From Microvirga massiliensis (GTDB lineage: Bacteria; Pseudomonadota; Alphaproteobacteria; Rhizobiales; Beijerinckiaceae): 64,000 bases of DNA. The notes under the pieces are model-generated. The model was not told where the DNA came from, ran no database searches, and worked only from the letters and a program-made list of their open reading frames with translations. The DNA lies in contig NZ_LN811373.1 of assembly GCF_001006805.1 (NCBI RefSeq), positions 1 through 64,000 on the forward strand, read 5' to 3'. Position 1 is the first letter of the stretch. Each line of letters begins with the position of its first letter. Position numbers and translations under genes: made by a program. Of the stretch, positions 14,740 to 22,353 are shown in pieces.

Positions 14740-14931
14740 ATGAGAACGAGTCACGATGCAGAGCACCACATGCCCCCGGGCCCGCGGCTGACTGTGCAGA
14801 TCCTGCGCGAGCGGGGACACGCTGTAGCGGTGCGTCGCACCCGCACCGGCTCCCTCCGCTATGCGGTCGACGGACGTCGCGAGACCGACGCTTACACGAT
14901 GGCGCAGCGGTTCCGGCACTACGGGATCTAA
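14740..14931 (+). CDS. Small basic protein
   Basis: A 63-residue Arg-rich protein starting MRTSHDAEHHMPPGPRLTV. RERGHAVAVRRTRTGSLRYAVDGRRET looks like a small DNA-binding beta hairpin plus helix (TDAYTMAQRFRHYGI). The ribosome site GAGGAG lies eight bases upstream. Function unknown. Confidence 0.6.
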   Translation: MRTSHDAEHHMPPGPRLTVQILRERGHAVAVRRTRTGSLRYAVDGRRETDAYTMAQRFRHYGI

Positions 14932-15021
14932 CAAAATCGGAGAGGGGCTGCGCGTGCGCGATCACAAAAACGCTCAGCCCCCCTTGATGGGGAATTCATT
15001 CTCCGGTAGCACTCCGGATGT

Positions 15022-15055
15022 GGCGATTGTGCTGCTCCGCCTGAAAGGAATCGAC
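15022..15055 (+). promoter_or_regulatory. Start-associated leader, copy 7
   Basis: GGCGATTGTGC, then CTGAAAGGA before ATG 15,056. Confidence 0.6.
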
Positions 15056-15403
15056 ATGCCCCTCCTCCCCCTCCCCGCTGCTACCCCGCTGTGGAAGCAA
15101 GTTTTCGGCGAGGCCTATGCCATCCCCGACGACGTCCCCGCGGGCTTCGACGACATCTCCTGGCACAACGATACCTGCCCGTCGTTCCTCAACGCTTCCT
15201 GCTCACTGCGTCTGTTCATCGATCACCCGGAGCGAGACGAGCGTGAACTGCCGGAGTTCAAGCGCTTCCTGCTCATGATGGTCGACGAGGCAGGCCAGCC
15301 GGTTGATGGTGGCGTGCTCCTCGAGACCGACGACTGGAACGAGATGCGCAACGCTATTGTCGAGGCGATCACGGACCCCGCCTCTCCTGCCGGCGCACTC
15401 TGA
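15056..15403 (+). CDS. Hypothetical acidic protein
   Basis: A 115-residue acidic protein starting MPLLPLPAATPLWKQVF. FDDISWHNDTCPSF and FKRFLLMMVDEAGQ are its clearest blocks; it has no catalytic signature. The longer upstream frame reads through the leader and is rejected. It is followed after 14 bases by another acidic protein. Confidence 0.65.
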   Translation: MPLLPLPAATPLWKQVFGEAYAIPDDVPAGFDDISWHNDTCPSFLNASCSLRLFIDHPERDERELPEFKRFLLMMVDEAGQPVDGGVLLETDDWNEMRNAIVEAITDPASPAGAL

Positions 15404-15417
15404 GAGGATCCCCGACA

Positions 15418-15732
15418 ATGAAGCTTCGGCTCGCATCGGCTCAGGAATCCTGGGCCATCCAGAGCATGCTGGAAGGCATGATCGAGGTATCCACCGACGA
15501 AGGCACCAACCCGTGCCCGGTCGGCGACGATCAGGAAGCCGTGATGGACTGGCTGATCGCAGCCACGCCCGACGGCATTACCTATCCGGTTGAGATCCCC
15601 CTGCAACTGTCATCCGAGCAGGTCGAAGAGTTGCGCGCCGCGCTCTCGAACCTCGAGGATCAGGGCGACGAGTGGAGCGGTGACGACGACGACGCGCCCT
15701 TCACTGCAACCATCATCGACGAGGATGCCTGA
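15418..15732 (+). CDS. Hypothetical acidic protein
   Basis: A 104-residue protein of strong negative charge, starting MKLRLASAQESWAIQSMLEGM and ending DDDDAPFTATIIDEDA. The acidic surface recalls phage DNA-mimic proteins, but there is no sequence match to a named family. GAGAGGA precedes the ATG. No leader repeat, so it is probably expressed with the preceding gene. Confidence 0.6.
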   Translation: MKLRLASAQESWAIQSMLEGMIEVSTDEGTNPCPVGDDQEAVMDWLIAATPDGITYPVEIPLQLSSEQVEELRAALSNLEDQGDEWSGDDDDAPFTATIIDEDA

Positions 15733-15790
15733 CGTTTCGCCTTGAGGCAGTGCGTGCGACCTGCCTCACACGAAGCGCCCGCTTCACCCT

Positions 15791-15822
15791 GCAGTAGTGC
15801 AACCCCAGAAGGATGTAAGACC
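15791..15822 (+). promoter_or_regulatory. Start-associated leader, copy 8
   Basis: A degenerate copy: GCAGTAGTGCAA then CAGAAGGA before ATG 15,823. Confidence 0.45.
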
Positions 15823-16362
15823 ATGTCAAAGCGCACCACCCTCAGCGATTCCGCTCTCCTGAAGCACCTCGATGCCCTCGGGCACCTGGGCTACACGATC
15901 GGCAACGATGATTGGTTTGCGGCCCTGGACTTTCACGCGGAGGGCGACCGGCTCGCCTATCACGTTGTCGTCGACTGCCAGAGCGCAGGATTCACGGACA
16001 CGATGGAGTCCGGTGTGATCCCGCTCGCCAACTGGCAGGCCCTCGTGAACCTGCCGTTCACCTGGGCTGAGACCGCAAACGAGAACGGCGGTATCCGGAG
16101 CGAGGTGGATCTGAACTCCACCGCTGCGGCCTGGGAGCGTGAACTCCGCAAGGCTGCGACGGCCCGCCGTGACGACCTCCTCCGCCATGGCGGCTCCGCT
16201 GAGCAGATCGCTGCTCTAGACCTGACCCTCGGCGACGTCGACACCGACCTGGCTGTGCAGGCCTGCCGCGCCCTGATCTATCCGGACTCGGTGGATAGCA
16301 GCCGGGATCATCTGCAGCAGGTGATCGACCTCGCCCGCCGCGCGCTCCGCCTGCCCGTCTAA
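15823..16362 (+). CDS. Hypothetical protein
   Basis: A 179-residue acidic protein starting MSKRTTLSDSALLKHLDAL. It has an N-terminal alpha/beta segment with NDDWFAALDFHAEGDRLAY and a helical C-terminus ending ARRALRLPV. No catalytic residues recognised. The leader with GAAGGA sets the start. Confidence 0.65.
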   Translation: MSKRTTLSDSALLKHLDALGHLGYTIGNDDWFAALDFHAEGDRLAYHVVVDCQSAGFTDTMESGVIPLANWQALVNLPFTWAETANENGGIRSEVDLNSTAAAWERELRKAATARRDDLLRHGGSAEQIAALDLTLGDVDTDLAVQACRALIYPDSVDSSRDHLQQVIDLARRALRLPV

Positions 16363-16368
16363 CCTGCC

Positions 16369-16399
16369 TGCGATTGTGCAAACCCGAAAGGAATCGACC
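16369..16399 (+). promoter_or_regulatory. Start-associated leader, copy 9
   Basis: TGCGATTGTGCAAACC then CGAAAGGA before GTG 16,400. Confidence 0.6.
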
Positions 16400-17536
16400 G
16401 TGAGAGTTCAGATCAAGGTCATCGAGGTGGATGAGAAAACGCTCGCTATCTCGTTTCCCTACGTCGCAACCCTCGTGGCACAGGTGAAGCAACTGCCGGG
16501 AGCCAAGTTCGATGGCTCCCGGCGGGCCTGGCTGGTGTCGAAGCGCTACCGGAAGCGTGTCGACGCCTGGCTCGAGCAACTCCGGGAGACGGAGAAGGAG
16601 GAGGCAGAGCGGGAGAGAGAAGCACTCAAGCAGGCTATTGCCCACGCGAATGCTCTCTTCGATGCGCTCCACGAGAGAGGCGAGAAGATGTCCACCCCGC
16701 ATGTAGCGGTCATGCGCCCGCGGTTCGATGGCTTGATGATGGTGCGCTGCGAGTATCAGGAGGAGGCTGTTGCCATCCTGAAGAGCCTCGGCGCCCACTG
16801 GTCAAAGGACGATCGCCGCTGGGAGATCCCGGCAACCCAGGTCGAGGCTCTGCATGCTGCAATGCCTGACCTCGAGAGGCTCGTCGCTGCTGTGGTGGAG
16901 GCGCACGAGCAGGAGAAGCGCGAGCGGGAGGAGGAGCAGCGGCAGCGCAGGATCGAGCGTGACCGGCGCCGGTATCTCATCCCGCTCCGCTGGACGACGG
17001 AACTCGGCACGGGCCACCCGGTGCGGTTTCCTCAGGGTGGCGCCCCGGTGGTGATCGAGGGCTATGGCAAGGCGTTCCGGTGCTCCGACGATGCCCCGTC
17101 GCTGTGGGGCAGCCATCTGCTCGGACACGAGGGCGAGATGGTCTGCTATGCCTATCACCGCCCCGCCACGGACGACGAGGTCTCTGCGCTCGAGCAGCGG
17201 GAGATGGCAGAGAAGGCACGCGCTACCCTGCGCGCGGCAGCACGCAAGGCGGAGCAGGAACTCGTCGAGCGAATCCGCAGCGAGGGCGAGTATCCGTCCA
17301 AGGGCACACGCTATCCGCAGGGCGAGATCCTCTACGCTCACCGCCCCGACCTGCGGATCTATGGCGGCGGGCATGAGTGGATGCTCTCGGGCCAGACGCT
17401 CTGGTATCTCGAGGGGCATGGTGGGGATGGCGACGACTGGAGCGCCAACAACCTGCCCTCCACCCGGGCCTGGCGCATGCCGGCAGAGCCCGAGACCATC
17501 ACAGCACTGCGACACATCGCAGATGTGTTGAAGTGA
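16400..17536 (+). CDS. Protein with two HARP-like modules
   Basis: A 378-residue protein. Residues 17-58 contain FPYVATLVAQVKQLPGAKFD then AWLVSKRY, the pattern (aromatic-Pro-Tyr, LPG, D, W-x-V) of the HARP-like module found next to SNF2 helicases and in other phage proteins. Residues 113-160 repeat it in divergent form: LKSLGAHWSKDDRRWEIP. Charged coiled-coil segments separate them. The second half is unassigned but has a conserved GGHEWMLSGQTLWYLEG segment. Binding to branched or annealing DNA is inferred. The start is GTG, set by the leader. Confidence 0.6.
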   Translation: MRVQIKVIEVDEKTLAISFPYVATLVAQVKQLPGAKFDGSRRAWLVSKRYRKRVDAWLEQLRETEKEEAEREREALKQAIAHANALFDALHERGEKMSTPHVAVMRPRFDGLMMVRCEYQEEAVAILKSLGAHWSKDDRRWEIPATQVEALHAAMPDLERLVAAVVEAHEQEKREREEEQRQRRIERDRRRYLIPLRWTTELGTGHPVRFPQGGAPVVIEGYGKAFRCSDDAPSLWGSHLLGHEGEMVCYAYHRPATDDEVSALEQREMAEKARATLRAAARKAEQELVERIRSEGEYPSKGTRYPQGEILYAHRPDLRIYGGGHEWMLSGQTLWYLEGHGGDGDDWSANNLPSTRAWRMPAEPETITALRHIADVLK

Positions 17537-17562
17537 AGAATCCCGTATAGCAGCAAGCAACA

Positions 17563-17593
17563 GCCGATCGTGGCAACCTCAAAGGATCACATC
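17563..17593 (+). promoter_or_regulatory. Start-associated leader, copy 10
   Basis: GCCGATCGTGGCAACC then CAAAGGA before ATG 17,594. Confidence 0.5.
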
Positions 17594-17866
17594 ATGAAGA
17601 CGAACACGCAGCTCCTCGACCTCAAGACGCTCCCCGACCATGCGTTTGTCGCGGAGTTCCTCGCCTCCAACGGGGCGATGGGCGAGGCTCTCACCGAAGA
17701 GCAGATCTGGGAATTGTATTGCATGGCCGATGGATTCGGCTGGCTCCCGGAGCCGCTCCTCGCTCGCATCGCGGACGGCTGGGATTACGAGCACATCGAG
17801 AAGTCCAGCCCGCAGGCTCTGCGCCTCATCCGGCGCCGGATCGAGGAGATCACGCGCGCCCACTAA
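17594..17866 (+). CDS. Hypothetical protein
   Basis: A 90-residue acidic helical protein, MKTNTQLLDLKTLPDH followed by EEQIWELYCMADGFGWLPEPLLARIADGWDYE. It reads as one small helical bundle. The ATG is set by the leader with AAAGGA; an upstream in-frame ATG sits inside the leader. Unknown function. Confidence 0.65.
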   Translation: MKTNTQLLDLKTLPDHAFVAEFLASNGAMGEALTEEQIWELYCMADGFGWLPEPLLARIADGWDYEHIEKSSPQALRLIRRRIEEITRAH

Positions 17867-17880
17867 CCAACCCGCAACCC

Positions 17881-17916
17881 TCGGCATCAGTGCCATCCTC
17901 ACCAAAGGATTCGACC
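17881..17916 (+). promoter_or_regulatory. Start-associated leader, copy 11
   Basis: GGCATCAGTGCC then CCAAAGGA before ATG 17,917. Confidence 0.5.
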
Positions 17917-18453
17917 ATGCGAATTATGGCTCGACGCTACCAATACGAGCGGATTACCGCTCGGCAACTCTCCGACGCGTTCAACGACGTCGGGATCAAG
18001 TCGGTTGACCAGTTCTGCCGGATCTCCGGAGCAGGCGAGCGCACCGTGCGCCGCTGGCTCGATGGCTCGGAGAACATCCCGCACTACGTCGCCGTGCTCT
18101 GCACGCTGCTCACCATGCCGGGAGCGATGCAGGAGGCTCGCGCCGTGTCCGAGGCCAGGCTCATCGAGAACCCCGATGCCACGGCTCGCCGCTACCAGCA
18201 CACGCGGATGACTCACCGGCAACTCTCCGCTGTTCTCAATCGGCTCGACCTCAGCATGCGCAAGTTTGCGCGCCTCACTGGGGCGGCAGAGCGCACGGTC
18301 GATCGCTGGCTGCGCGGCGTGGAGGATATCCCGCATTACGTCACCCTGCTCTGCAGCCTGCTCACCATTCCCGGGGCGATGGCGAAGGCCAAGGCGGTCG
18401 CAGATGCAATGGTCATCCCTGAGACCGACGATGAGGATGAGACCGATGCTTGA
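17917..18453 (+). CDS. Tandem helix-turn-helix protein
   Basis: A 178-residue protein made of two copies of a roughly 77-residue unit. Unit 1 (6-83) and unit 2 (91-167) share RRYQxxRxTxRQLS, a turn of the form ISGAGERTVRRWLDG versus LTGAAERTVDRWLRG, then IPHYVxxLCxLLTxPGAM and an Ala-rich end. Each unit fits an XRE-like helix-turn-helix, so the protein is a natural pseudo-dimer. It could regulate this early gene block. It is the last gene with a leader repeat, and its stop overlaps the following start by eight bases. Confidence 0.75.
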   Translation: MRIMARRYQYERITARQLSDAFNDVGIKSVDQFCRISGAGERTVRRWLDGSENIPHYVAVLCTLLTMPGAMQEARAVSEARLIENPDATARRYQHTRMTHRQLSAVLNRLDLSMRKFARLTGAAERTVDRWLRGVEDIPHYVTLLCSLLTIPGAMAKAKAVADAMVIPETDDEDETDA

Positions 18454-18727
18454 TCGTCGCTTTGCGGGTGCTTCGCTCGATGCCGTCGAGCAGGGCTGGG
18501 CTCTCGCTGCCGGGGCCCGGGAGCGCATGTTTCAGCGGGTGATGCGGCGCCGGCAGACGGTCCCCGACGCCTACCACGAGGAAATGCTCGCCTCCCGGGA
18601 GGCCTGGCAGCGGGCAGGCCTCGACGAGCGCACTCGCCAGGTCGCCTGGGAGCTCGCCCGTGACAGCACGCTCTACGTGGCCGCGCGTGTGCGTGCGGCC
18701 CGCACGAGGAAGCGAGGGCTCTGGTGA
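18446..18727 (+). CDS. Hypothetical basic protein
   Basis: A 93-residue Arg-rich helical protein starting MLDRRFAGASLDAVEQGW. It overlaps the tandem HTH gene by eight bases, which suggests coupled expression. Function is unknown; nucleic-acid binding is possible because of the charge. Confidence 0.6.
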   Translation: MLDRRFAGASLDAVEQGWALAAGARERMFQRVMRRRQTVPDAYHEEMLASREAWQRAGLDERTRQVAWELARDSTLYVAARVRAARTRKRGLW

Positions 18728-18819
18728 GCACCTTCGCGATCTGCGCCCTCATTGCAGGCGCGGTCATCACGACCGGGCTCTGCGTCCTGATCAATCAACC
18801 CACAGGAGACGACGGATGA
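18724..18819 (+). CDS. 31-residue membrane micro-protein
   Basis: A GTG start overlaps the previous stop (GTGA) and the TGA overlaps the next ATG (ATGA), a very tight coupling. The peptide starts MSTFAICALIAGAVITTGLC and has one membrane span followed by a short polar tail. Unknown role. Confidence 0.55.
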   Translation: MSTFAICALIAGAVITTGLCVLINQPTGDDG

Positions 18820-19400
18820 GTCGCCCACCCGAGACTGCCCCCACCGATCACATGCTCCTCAATGTTGGAGCGGTCTTCCCCCATGTGCAGCCTGGGCAAG
18901 AAGGCATGAAGATCTCGATCACCGCCGGCGAGGCGCCCTCGATCATGTTCGTGGTCATGGTCGCTGGCCCGACCAACCAGGAGGTCCGCATGGTCACAAA
19001 GGGCAAGCTGCGGCTCGGGCTGACCCCGAGCCCGCCGCTCCTGTGGTTCTCCCTGCTCGGCGAGAAGATCAGTTTCGATGCACCCTATGCGATCGGCGTC
19101 GAGCCGAAGGCTGGCGAGATCCTCAAGAGCGTGAACCAGGTGTACTTCGCTCCGCCCGAGACGAGGCTGCTCACCACGGTCCTGCTCCTCGATGCGCGTG
19201 ACTGCGTCATCCGAGGGATTCGGGCTGTGACGGTCTCGCCGCAGTGGTGGCTCGCCCTCGACACGCTCCTGGCGCGCTGTGAGGTGCCGCTGACGCAGAG
19301 CGCCTACCTGGCTGCGATGCAGAAGGACATGCAGCGCTGGCCGTCGACGGCCGCGCTGGCCCGGGACGCAGGCATCATCGAGCATGCCGGAGCGGTGTGA
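18816..19400 (+). CDS. Hypothetical protein
   Basis: A 194-residue protein without a recognised domain, starting MSRPPETAPTDHMLLNVGAVFP. It has a beta-rich first half (MKISITAGEAPSIMFVVMVAG) and a conserved VSPQWWLALDTLLARCEVPLTQSAY helix. The ATG overlaps the micro-protein stop. The mix of strands and a C-terminal helical part suggests a soluble single-domain protein. Confidence 0.65.
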   Translation: MSRPPETAPTDHMLLNVGAVFPHVQPGQEGMKISITAGEAPSIMFVVMVAGPTNQEVRMVTKGKLRLGLTPSPPLLWFSLLGEKISFDAPYAIGVEPKAGEILKSVNQVYFAPPETRLLTTVLLLDARDCVIRGIRAVTVSPQWWLALDTLLARCEVPLTQSAYLAAMQKDMQRWPSTAALARDAGIIEHAGAV

Positions 19401-19822
19401 TGGCGTCACCGTACTGCCGCTGCTGCGGCAAGGCCCTCACAGACCCCGTCTCACGGGAGGCTGGCTTCGGCCCCGTGTGCCGGATCCAGAACAAGTTCAA
19501 CCAGGCGAACGAAAGGACACAGGACATGTTCGCACCACCGCGGGCTGACTACGAGGTCAGCCTCATCCAGGGCGTTGTCTGCATCGTCGACCACGACAAC
19601 GGCAAGAGCGTCACGAACGACGCTGAACTCGTCATCCAAGATCTGCAGGAGCGCCGGCTCCTCGTCGGTCCCTTCAGTGAGCCCCGCCGTGTCATCTACA
19701 GGGACACGATGGGCGTGTGGGACGAGATCCTCCACGAGAACGGCAAGTTCGCGGGCTTCCGGCCCGTGCAGGAGAAGGATCGCGCAGCGGCCCTCGCGAA
19801 GATCAAAGGAGGCCAGTCATGA
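19400..19822 (+). CDS. DUF6011-type zinc-ribbon protein
   Basis: A 140-residue protein whose N-terminus reads CRCCGKALTDP, then GFGPVCR. This CxxCGxxLxDPxSxxxGxGPxC block is the DUF6011 zinc ribbon, common in phage and mobile-element proteins. The remainder is a separate alpha/beta segment with PRRVIYRDTMGVWDEILH. Zinc and nucleic-acid binding are expected. I use ATG 19,400; a GTG one codon earlier is possible. Confidence 0.8.
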   Translation: MASPYCRCCGKALTDPVSREAGFGPVCRIQNKFNQANERTQDMFAPPRADYEVSLIQGVVCIVDHDNGKSVTNDAELVIQDLQERRLLVGPFSEPRRVIYRDTMGVWDEILHENGKFAGFRPVQEKDRAAALAKIKGGQS

Positions 19823-20037
19823 GCGCGCAGAAAGAACTCATGAAGCTGTTCGAGATCGTCCGCGTGATCCGCGACGAGCAGACCAGCAACGAGATCTTCG
19901 GGGGTGAAGGGACGGAGAAGAAGCGGGAAGCGTCGCGCGTCTATGCTGTCCGCATCATGGAGCAGGCGAAGCAGATCGACGGCACCCTCGAGGCGATCGA
20001 GCAAGCGCTCGAGGCAGAGGGCAAGCAGGGGCAGTGA
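19819..20037 (+). CDS. Small coiled-coil protein
   Basis: A 72-residue charged helical protein starting MSAQKELMKLFEIVRVIRDE, with a likely coiled coil from residue 35 on. The ATG overlaps the previous stop (ATGA). Unknown. Confidence 0.65.
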   Translation: MSAQKELMKLFEIVRVIRDEQTSNEIFGGEGTEKKREASRVYAVRIMEQAKQIDGTLEAIEQALEAEGKQGQ

Positions 20038-20113
20038 CGGAGACGCCCTCCAGCCCCGTGCGTGTCACGGGGCTCAGGGGATTCTTCCCGCACAACCAAC
20101 AAAGGCGTCATCC

Positions 20114-20449
20114 ATGAGACCACAATCCGTCGTCAATGCTGCGCACCTCATACCCACCAAGGTGCAGCTGGCTGTCGGTCGCCCGACCAACGACTGGGAG
20201 AGCCAGCGCTTCCAGGTCCATTTCGCGGACGAGAGCGGTGAGGTGAAACTTGTCCTCGAGCTCACCAAGGCGCAGGTCGATCAGATGCCGCGCATGGTCA
20301 GCACCTTCATCCAGGAGGTGCGGGAGGAGGCATCCTGGAGGGACTCGATGTCCGATCCCGGGTTCCGTGAGCGGGTAGGCTTGCCCCCTGCCGCGGCGCC
20401 CGAGGAGGAGCCCGACGACTGTCTCTTCGGCACCTCGCGCGGGAGGTGA
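20114..20449 (+). CDS. Hypothetical protein
   Basis: A 111-residue acidic protein starting MRPQSVVNAAHLIPTKVQL. Two strands and a helix (VKLVLELTKAQVDQMPRMVSTF) precede an acidic tail. AAAGGCG is the ribosome binding site. Unknown; no catalytic motif. Confidence 0.65.
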   Translation: MRPQSVVNAAHLIPTKVQLAVGRPTNDWESQRFQVHFADESGEVKLVLELTKAQVDQMPRMVSTFIQEVREEASWRDSMSDPGFRERVGLPPAAAPEEEPDDCLFGTSRGR

Positions 20450-20454
20450 GCGAG

Positions 20455-21246
20455 ATGGGCACACGATCGAAGAGCGGCGAGGTCGTGCCGTTCGGCAAAT
20501 ACAAGGATCAGCCCGTCGAGGTGATGATCAGCGACCAGGAATACTGCACATGGCTGCTCGCGCAGCCGTGGTTCGCTGAGCGCTGGCGGGATCTCTACCA
20601 GTCCGTCGTGAACGCAGGCGGCAAGACGGACGACACGCCCGAGCACAACAGGCTGCAGGCGCGGTTTCTCGACGAGGAGTTCTGCCGCGCGCTAGCGCTC
20701 TGCGTCGAGCCCAAATGGGCTGACCCACGGGCCGTATGCCTGAGCCTGGCAACGACGGAGGTCGAGGATCTCCAGGAGAGCGCTCGGCGACAAGGAGAGG
20801 AGGCGGAACTCGGAGACCCGGAGTTCCAAGGCGCGGAGATCACGATCTCACACCTCGTGTTCGAGTCGGCCGGCTGGGATGTCACGTTCAACGCAACCCT
20901 CGACGGGAAGGTTCTGATCGACGGGCGCGAGAACTTCCGGACGCATGGCCTCCACGGGGCTAGAGACTTGGATGCCGTGATGCGGTGTTCCGAGCGGTTG
21001 TGGCTCCACGTCGAGTGCAAGCCAGTGGTCGGCGACGACTATCCGAGCGTCCTCCGTCAGATCAAGAACTACGCCTGCGACAGGCACACGACGCGCATTG
21101 CGCTCCTCGAGCGGTTCGAGGCTGCCGGCGCGACGCTCGAGCAGCTCCGCAAGATCTACGCATCGAGCGGCATCCAGGTGGTCATGGTCAGCGAGGTCGA
21201 GGAGGCCGCAGCGCTGCTCGCGGCGGAGGAGAGACAACATGGCTGA
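20455..21246 (+). CDS. ExoX-C-like module fused to PD-(D/E)XK-like nuclease
   Basis: A 263-residue protein. Residues 11-40 (PFGKYKDQPVEVM, then WLLAQPWF) match the small ExoX C-terminal-like domain (DUF3820 type) found in exonuclease-like phage proteins. The C-terminal half has the core of a restriction-fold nuclease: LDAVMRCSERLWLHVECKP with Glu187-X-Lys189, followed by QIKNYACDRHTTRIALLE with Gln202. A DNA nuclease in replication or host takeover is likely. The start is ATG 20,455, after GGGAGGTG; GTG 20,446 is the alternative. Confidence 0.65.
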   Translation: MGTRSKSGEVVPFGKYKDQPVEVMISDQEYCTWLLAQPWFAERWRDLYQSVVNAGGKTDDTPEHNRLQARFLDEEFCRALALCVEPKWADPRAVCLSLATTEVEDLQESARRQGEEAELGDPEFQGAEITISHLVFESAGWDVTFNATLDGKVLIDGRENFRTHGLHGARDLDAVMRCSERLWLHVECKPVVGDDYPSVLRQIKNYACDRHTTRIALLERFEAAGATLEQLRKIYASSGIQVVMVSEVEEAAALLAAEERQHG

Positions 21247-21541
21247 GCAGGACGACGGCTTACCAGAGTCGAACGTGATCTCGTTCAAGCGTCGCCCGCT
21301 CACGCCCGAGGAGATCAACCGGCGTGACGCCCTAGAACTACTGCGGAACAGGGACGAGCACGCGCGCGAGCGGATCGAGGTGATGGCACGCGCGATGTGG
21401 CTGCGGATGCTCGACGACCGCTACCCGCCCAAGACAGCAGAGGACTGGGACGGGGAAACCAGCATCACGAAAGAATTCGCGCGCGATCTCGCGAAGGCTG
21501 CAGCAGAAGCGCTCGAGGCGCACGAGCAGAGGGGGCAGTAG
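21239..21541 (+). CDS. Hypothetical protein
   Basis: A 100-residue acidic helical protein, MAEQDDGLPESNVISFKRRP, with VMARAMWLRMLDDRYPPKTAEDWDG at its centre. It overlaps the preceding nuclease by eight bases and may be its partner, which is inference only. Confidence 0.65.
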   Translation: MAEQDDGLPESNVISFKRRPLTPEEINRRDALELLRNRDEHARERIEVMARAMWLRMLDDRYPPKTAEDWDGETSITKEFARDLAKAAAEALEAHEQRGQ

Positions 21542-21765
21542 TGAAGCTCAAGATAGAGATCTCGGATGAGCAGGCGCAGACGATCCAGCGCATCCTGGAC
21601 AGCGTGAATGATGGTCGCGAGTTCCCGGGCACGCACGGGAAGCTCACGATCGAGGGGCTCATCCAGATGCTCCTCGCCGATGTCGAGATGGTTCACACCC
21701 GCCCGGGATCCTGGGAGGGCGCGAACATGGCACAGGTGCTGACGAGCCATGGCTATGAATACTGA
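21541..21765 (+). CDS. Hypothetical protein (GTG start)
   Basis: A 74-residue protein that starts with KLKIEISDEQAQTIQRILDS after the GTG and includes TIEGLIQMLLADVEMV. This is a strand followed by helices, like a ribbon-helix-helix or small antitoxin-like fold, but no decisive residue pattern. The GTG shares its first base with the previous TAG. Confidence 0.6.
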   Translation: MKLKIEISDEQAQTIQRILDSVNDGREFPGTHGKLTIEGLIQMLLADVEMVHTRPGSWEGANMAQVLTSHGYEY

Positions 21766-22027
21766 CCCCGCCGGCTTCGTCATCACGTGGTGCCTCGGCG
21801 CGCGGGTCTCCAACAAAGGCCGGCAGATCCTGGGCTCCAGCGAGTATTACGAGATCTGGCGCGACGTTCGGCGGGTCTTTTGGAAGTTGCGCATCGACGG
21901 TTGGGACTATGCCAGCGGGCAGGCTTCCAGCGTCGATGTGGTCGTCCCGAACTGCCAGCGCCTGGTCGCCGAGTACCGCGCCAGGTATGGCGAGCCGGAA
22001 CTGGATCCGGCTGCGAGGTCTAAATGA
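21749..22027 (+). CDS. Hypothetical protein
   Basis: A 92-residue protein. GFVITWCLGARVSNKGRQILGSSEYYEIW and DVRRVFWKLRIDGWDY look like a compact alpha/beta fold. The first ATG (21,749) lies 17 bases inside the previous gene; ATG 21,755 is an alternative. Unknown function. Confidence 0.6.
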   Translation: MAMNTDPAGFVITWCLGARVSNKGRQILGSSEYYEIWRDVRRVFWKLRIDGWDYASGQASSVDVVVPNCQRLVAEYRARYGEPELDPAARSK

Positions 22028-22353
22028 CTGAGAAAAGCTGGAAGACCTTCATCGACGACCTCGTCGAGGCTGGCGCGAAGACCATGGGCGATACTGTCAT
22101 CCACAACCCGGGCAATCAGCTGCTCCGGATCGACGAGGTCTATGCCTTTGTTTCGGTCGACGAGCAGGGCAACGAGGGCCTCTGCGCGGCGACCATAGGC
22201 GGCGTCCCTATGCCGCTCATCGCCGCCGATGCCGATCGGCTGCGCTCCCTCGTCCCGGTCGCCGAGCAACTCGCCCGAGCCACGGGCATGACTATCAAGC
22301 TCATTCGGCTAAAGACCCGTGAGGAGCTGCGGACGATTCGAGGGGGGCACTGA
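22024..22353 (+). CDS. Hypothetical protein
   Basis: A 109-residue protein starting MTEKSWKTFIDDLVEAG. YAFVSVDEQGNEGLCAATIGGVPMPLIAADADRLRSLVPVAEQLAR suggests a small alpha/beta domain of the type seen with phage early genes. Start and stop overlap both neighbours by four and one bases, so expression is coupled. Confidence 0.65.
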   Translation: MTEKSWKTFIDDLVEAGAKTMGDTVIHNPGNQLLRIDEVYAFVSVDEQGNEGLCAATIGGVPMPLIAADADRLRSLVPVAEQLARATGMTIKLIRLKTREELRTIRGGH

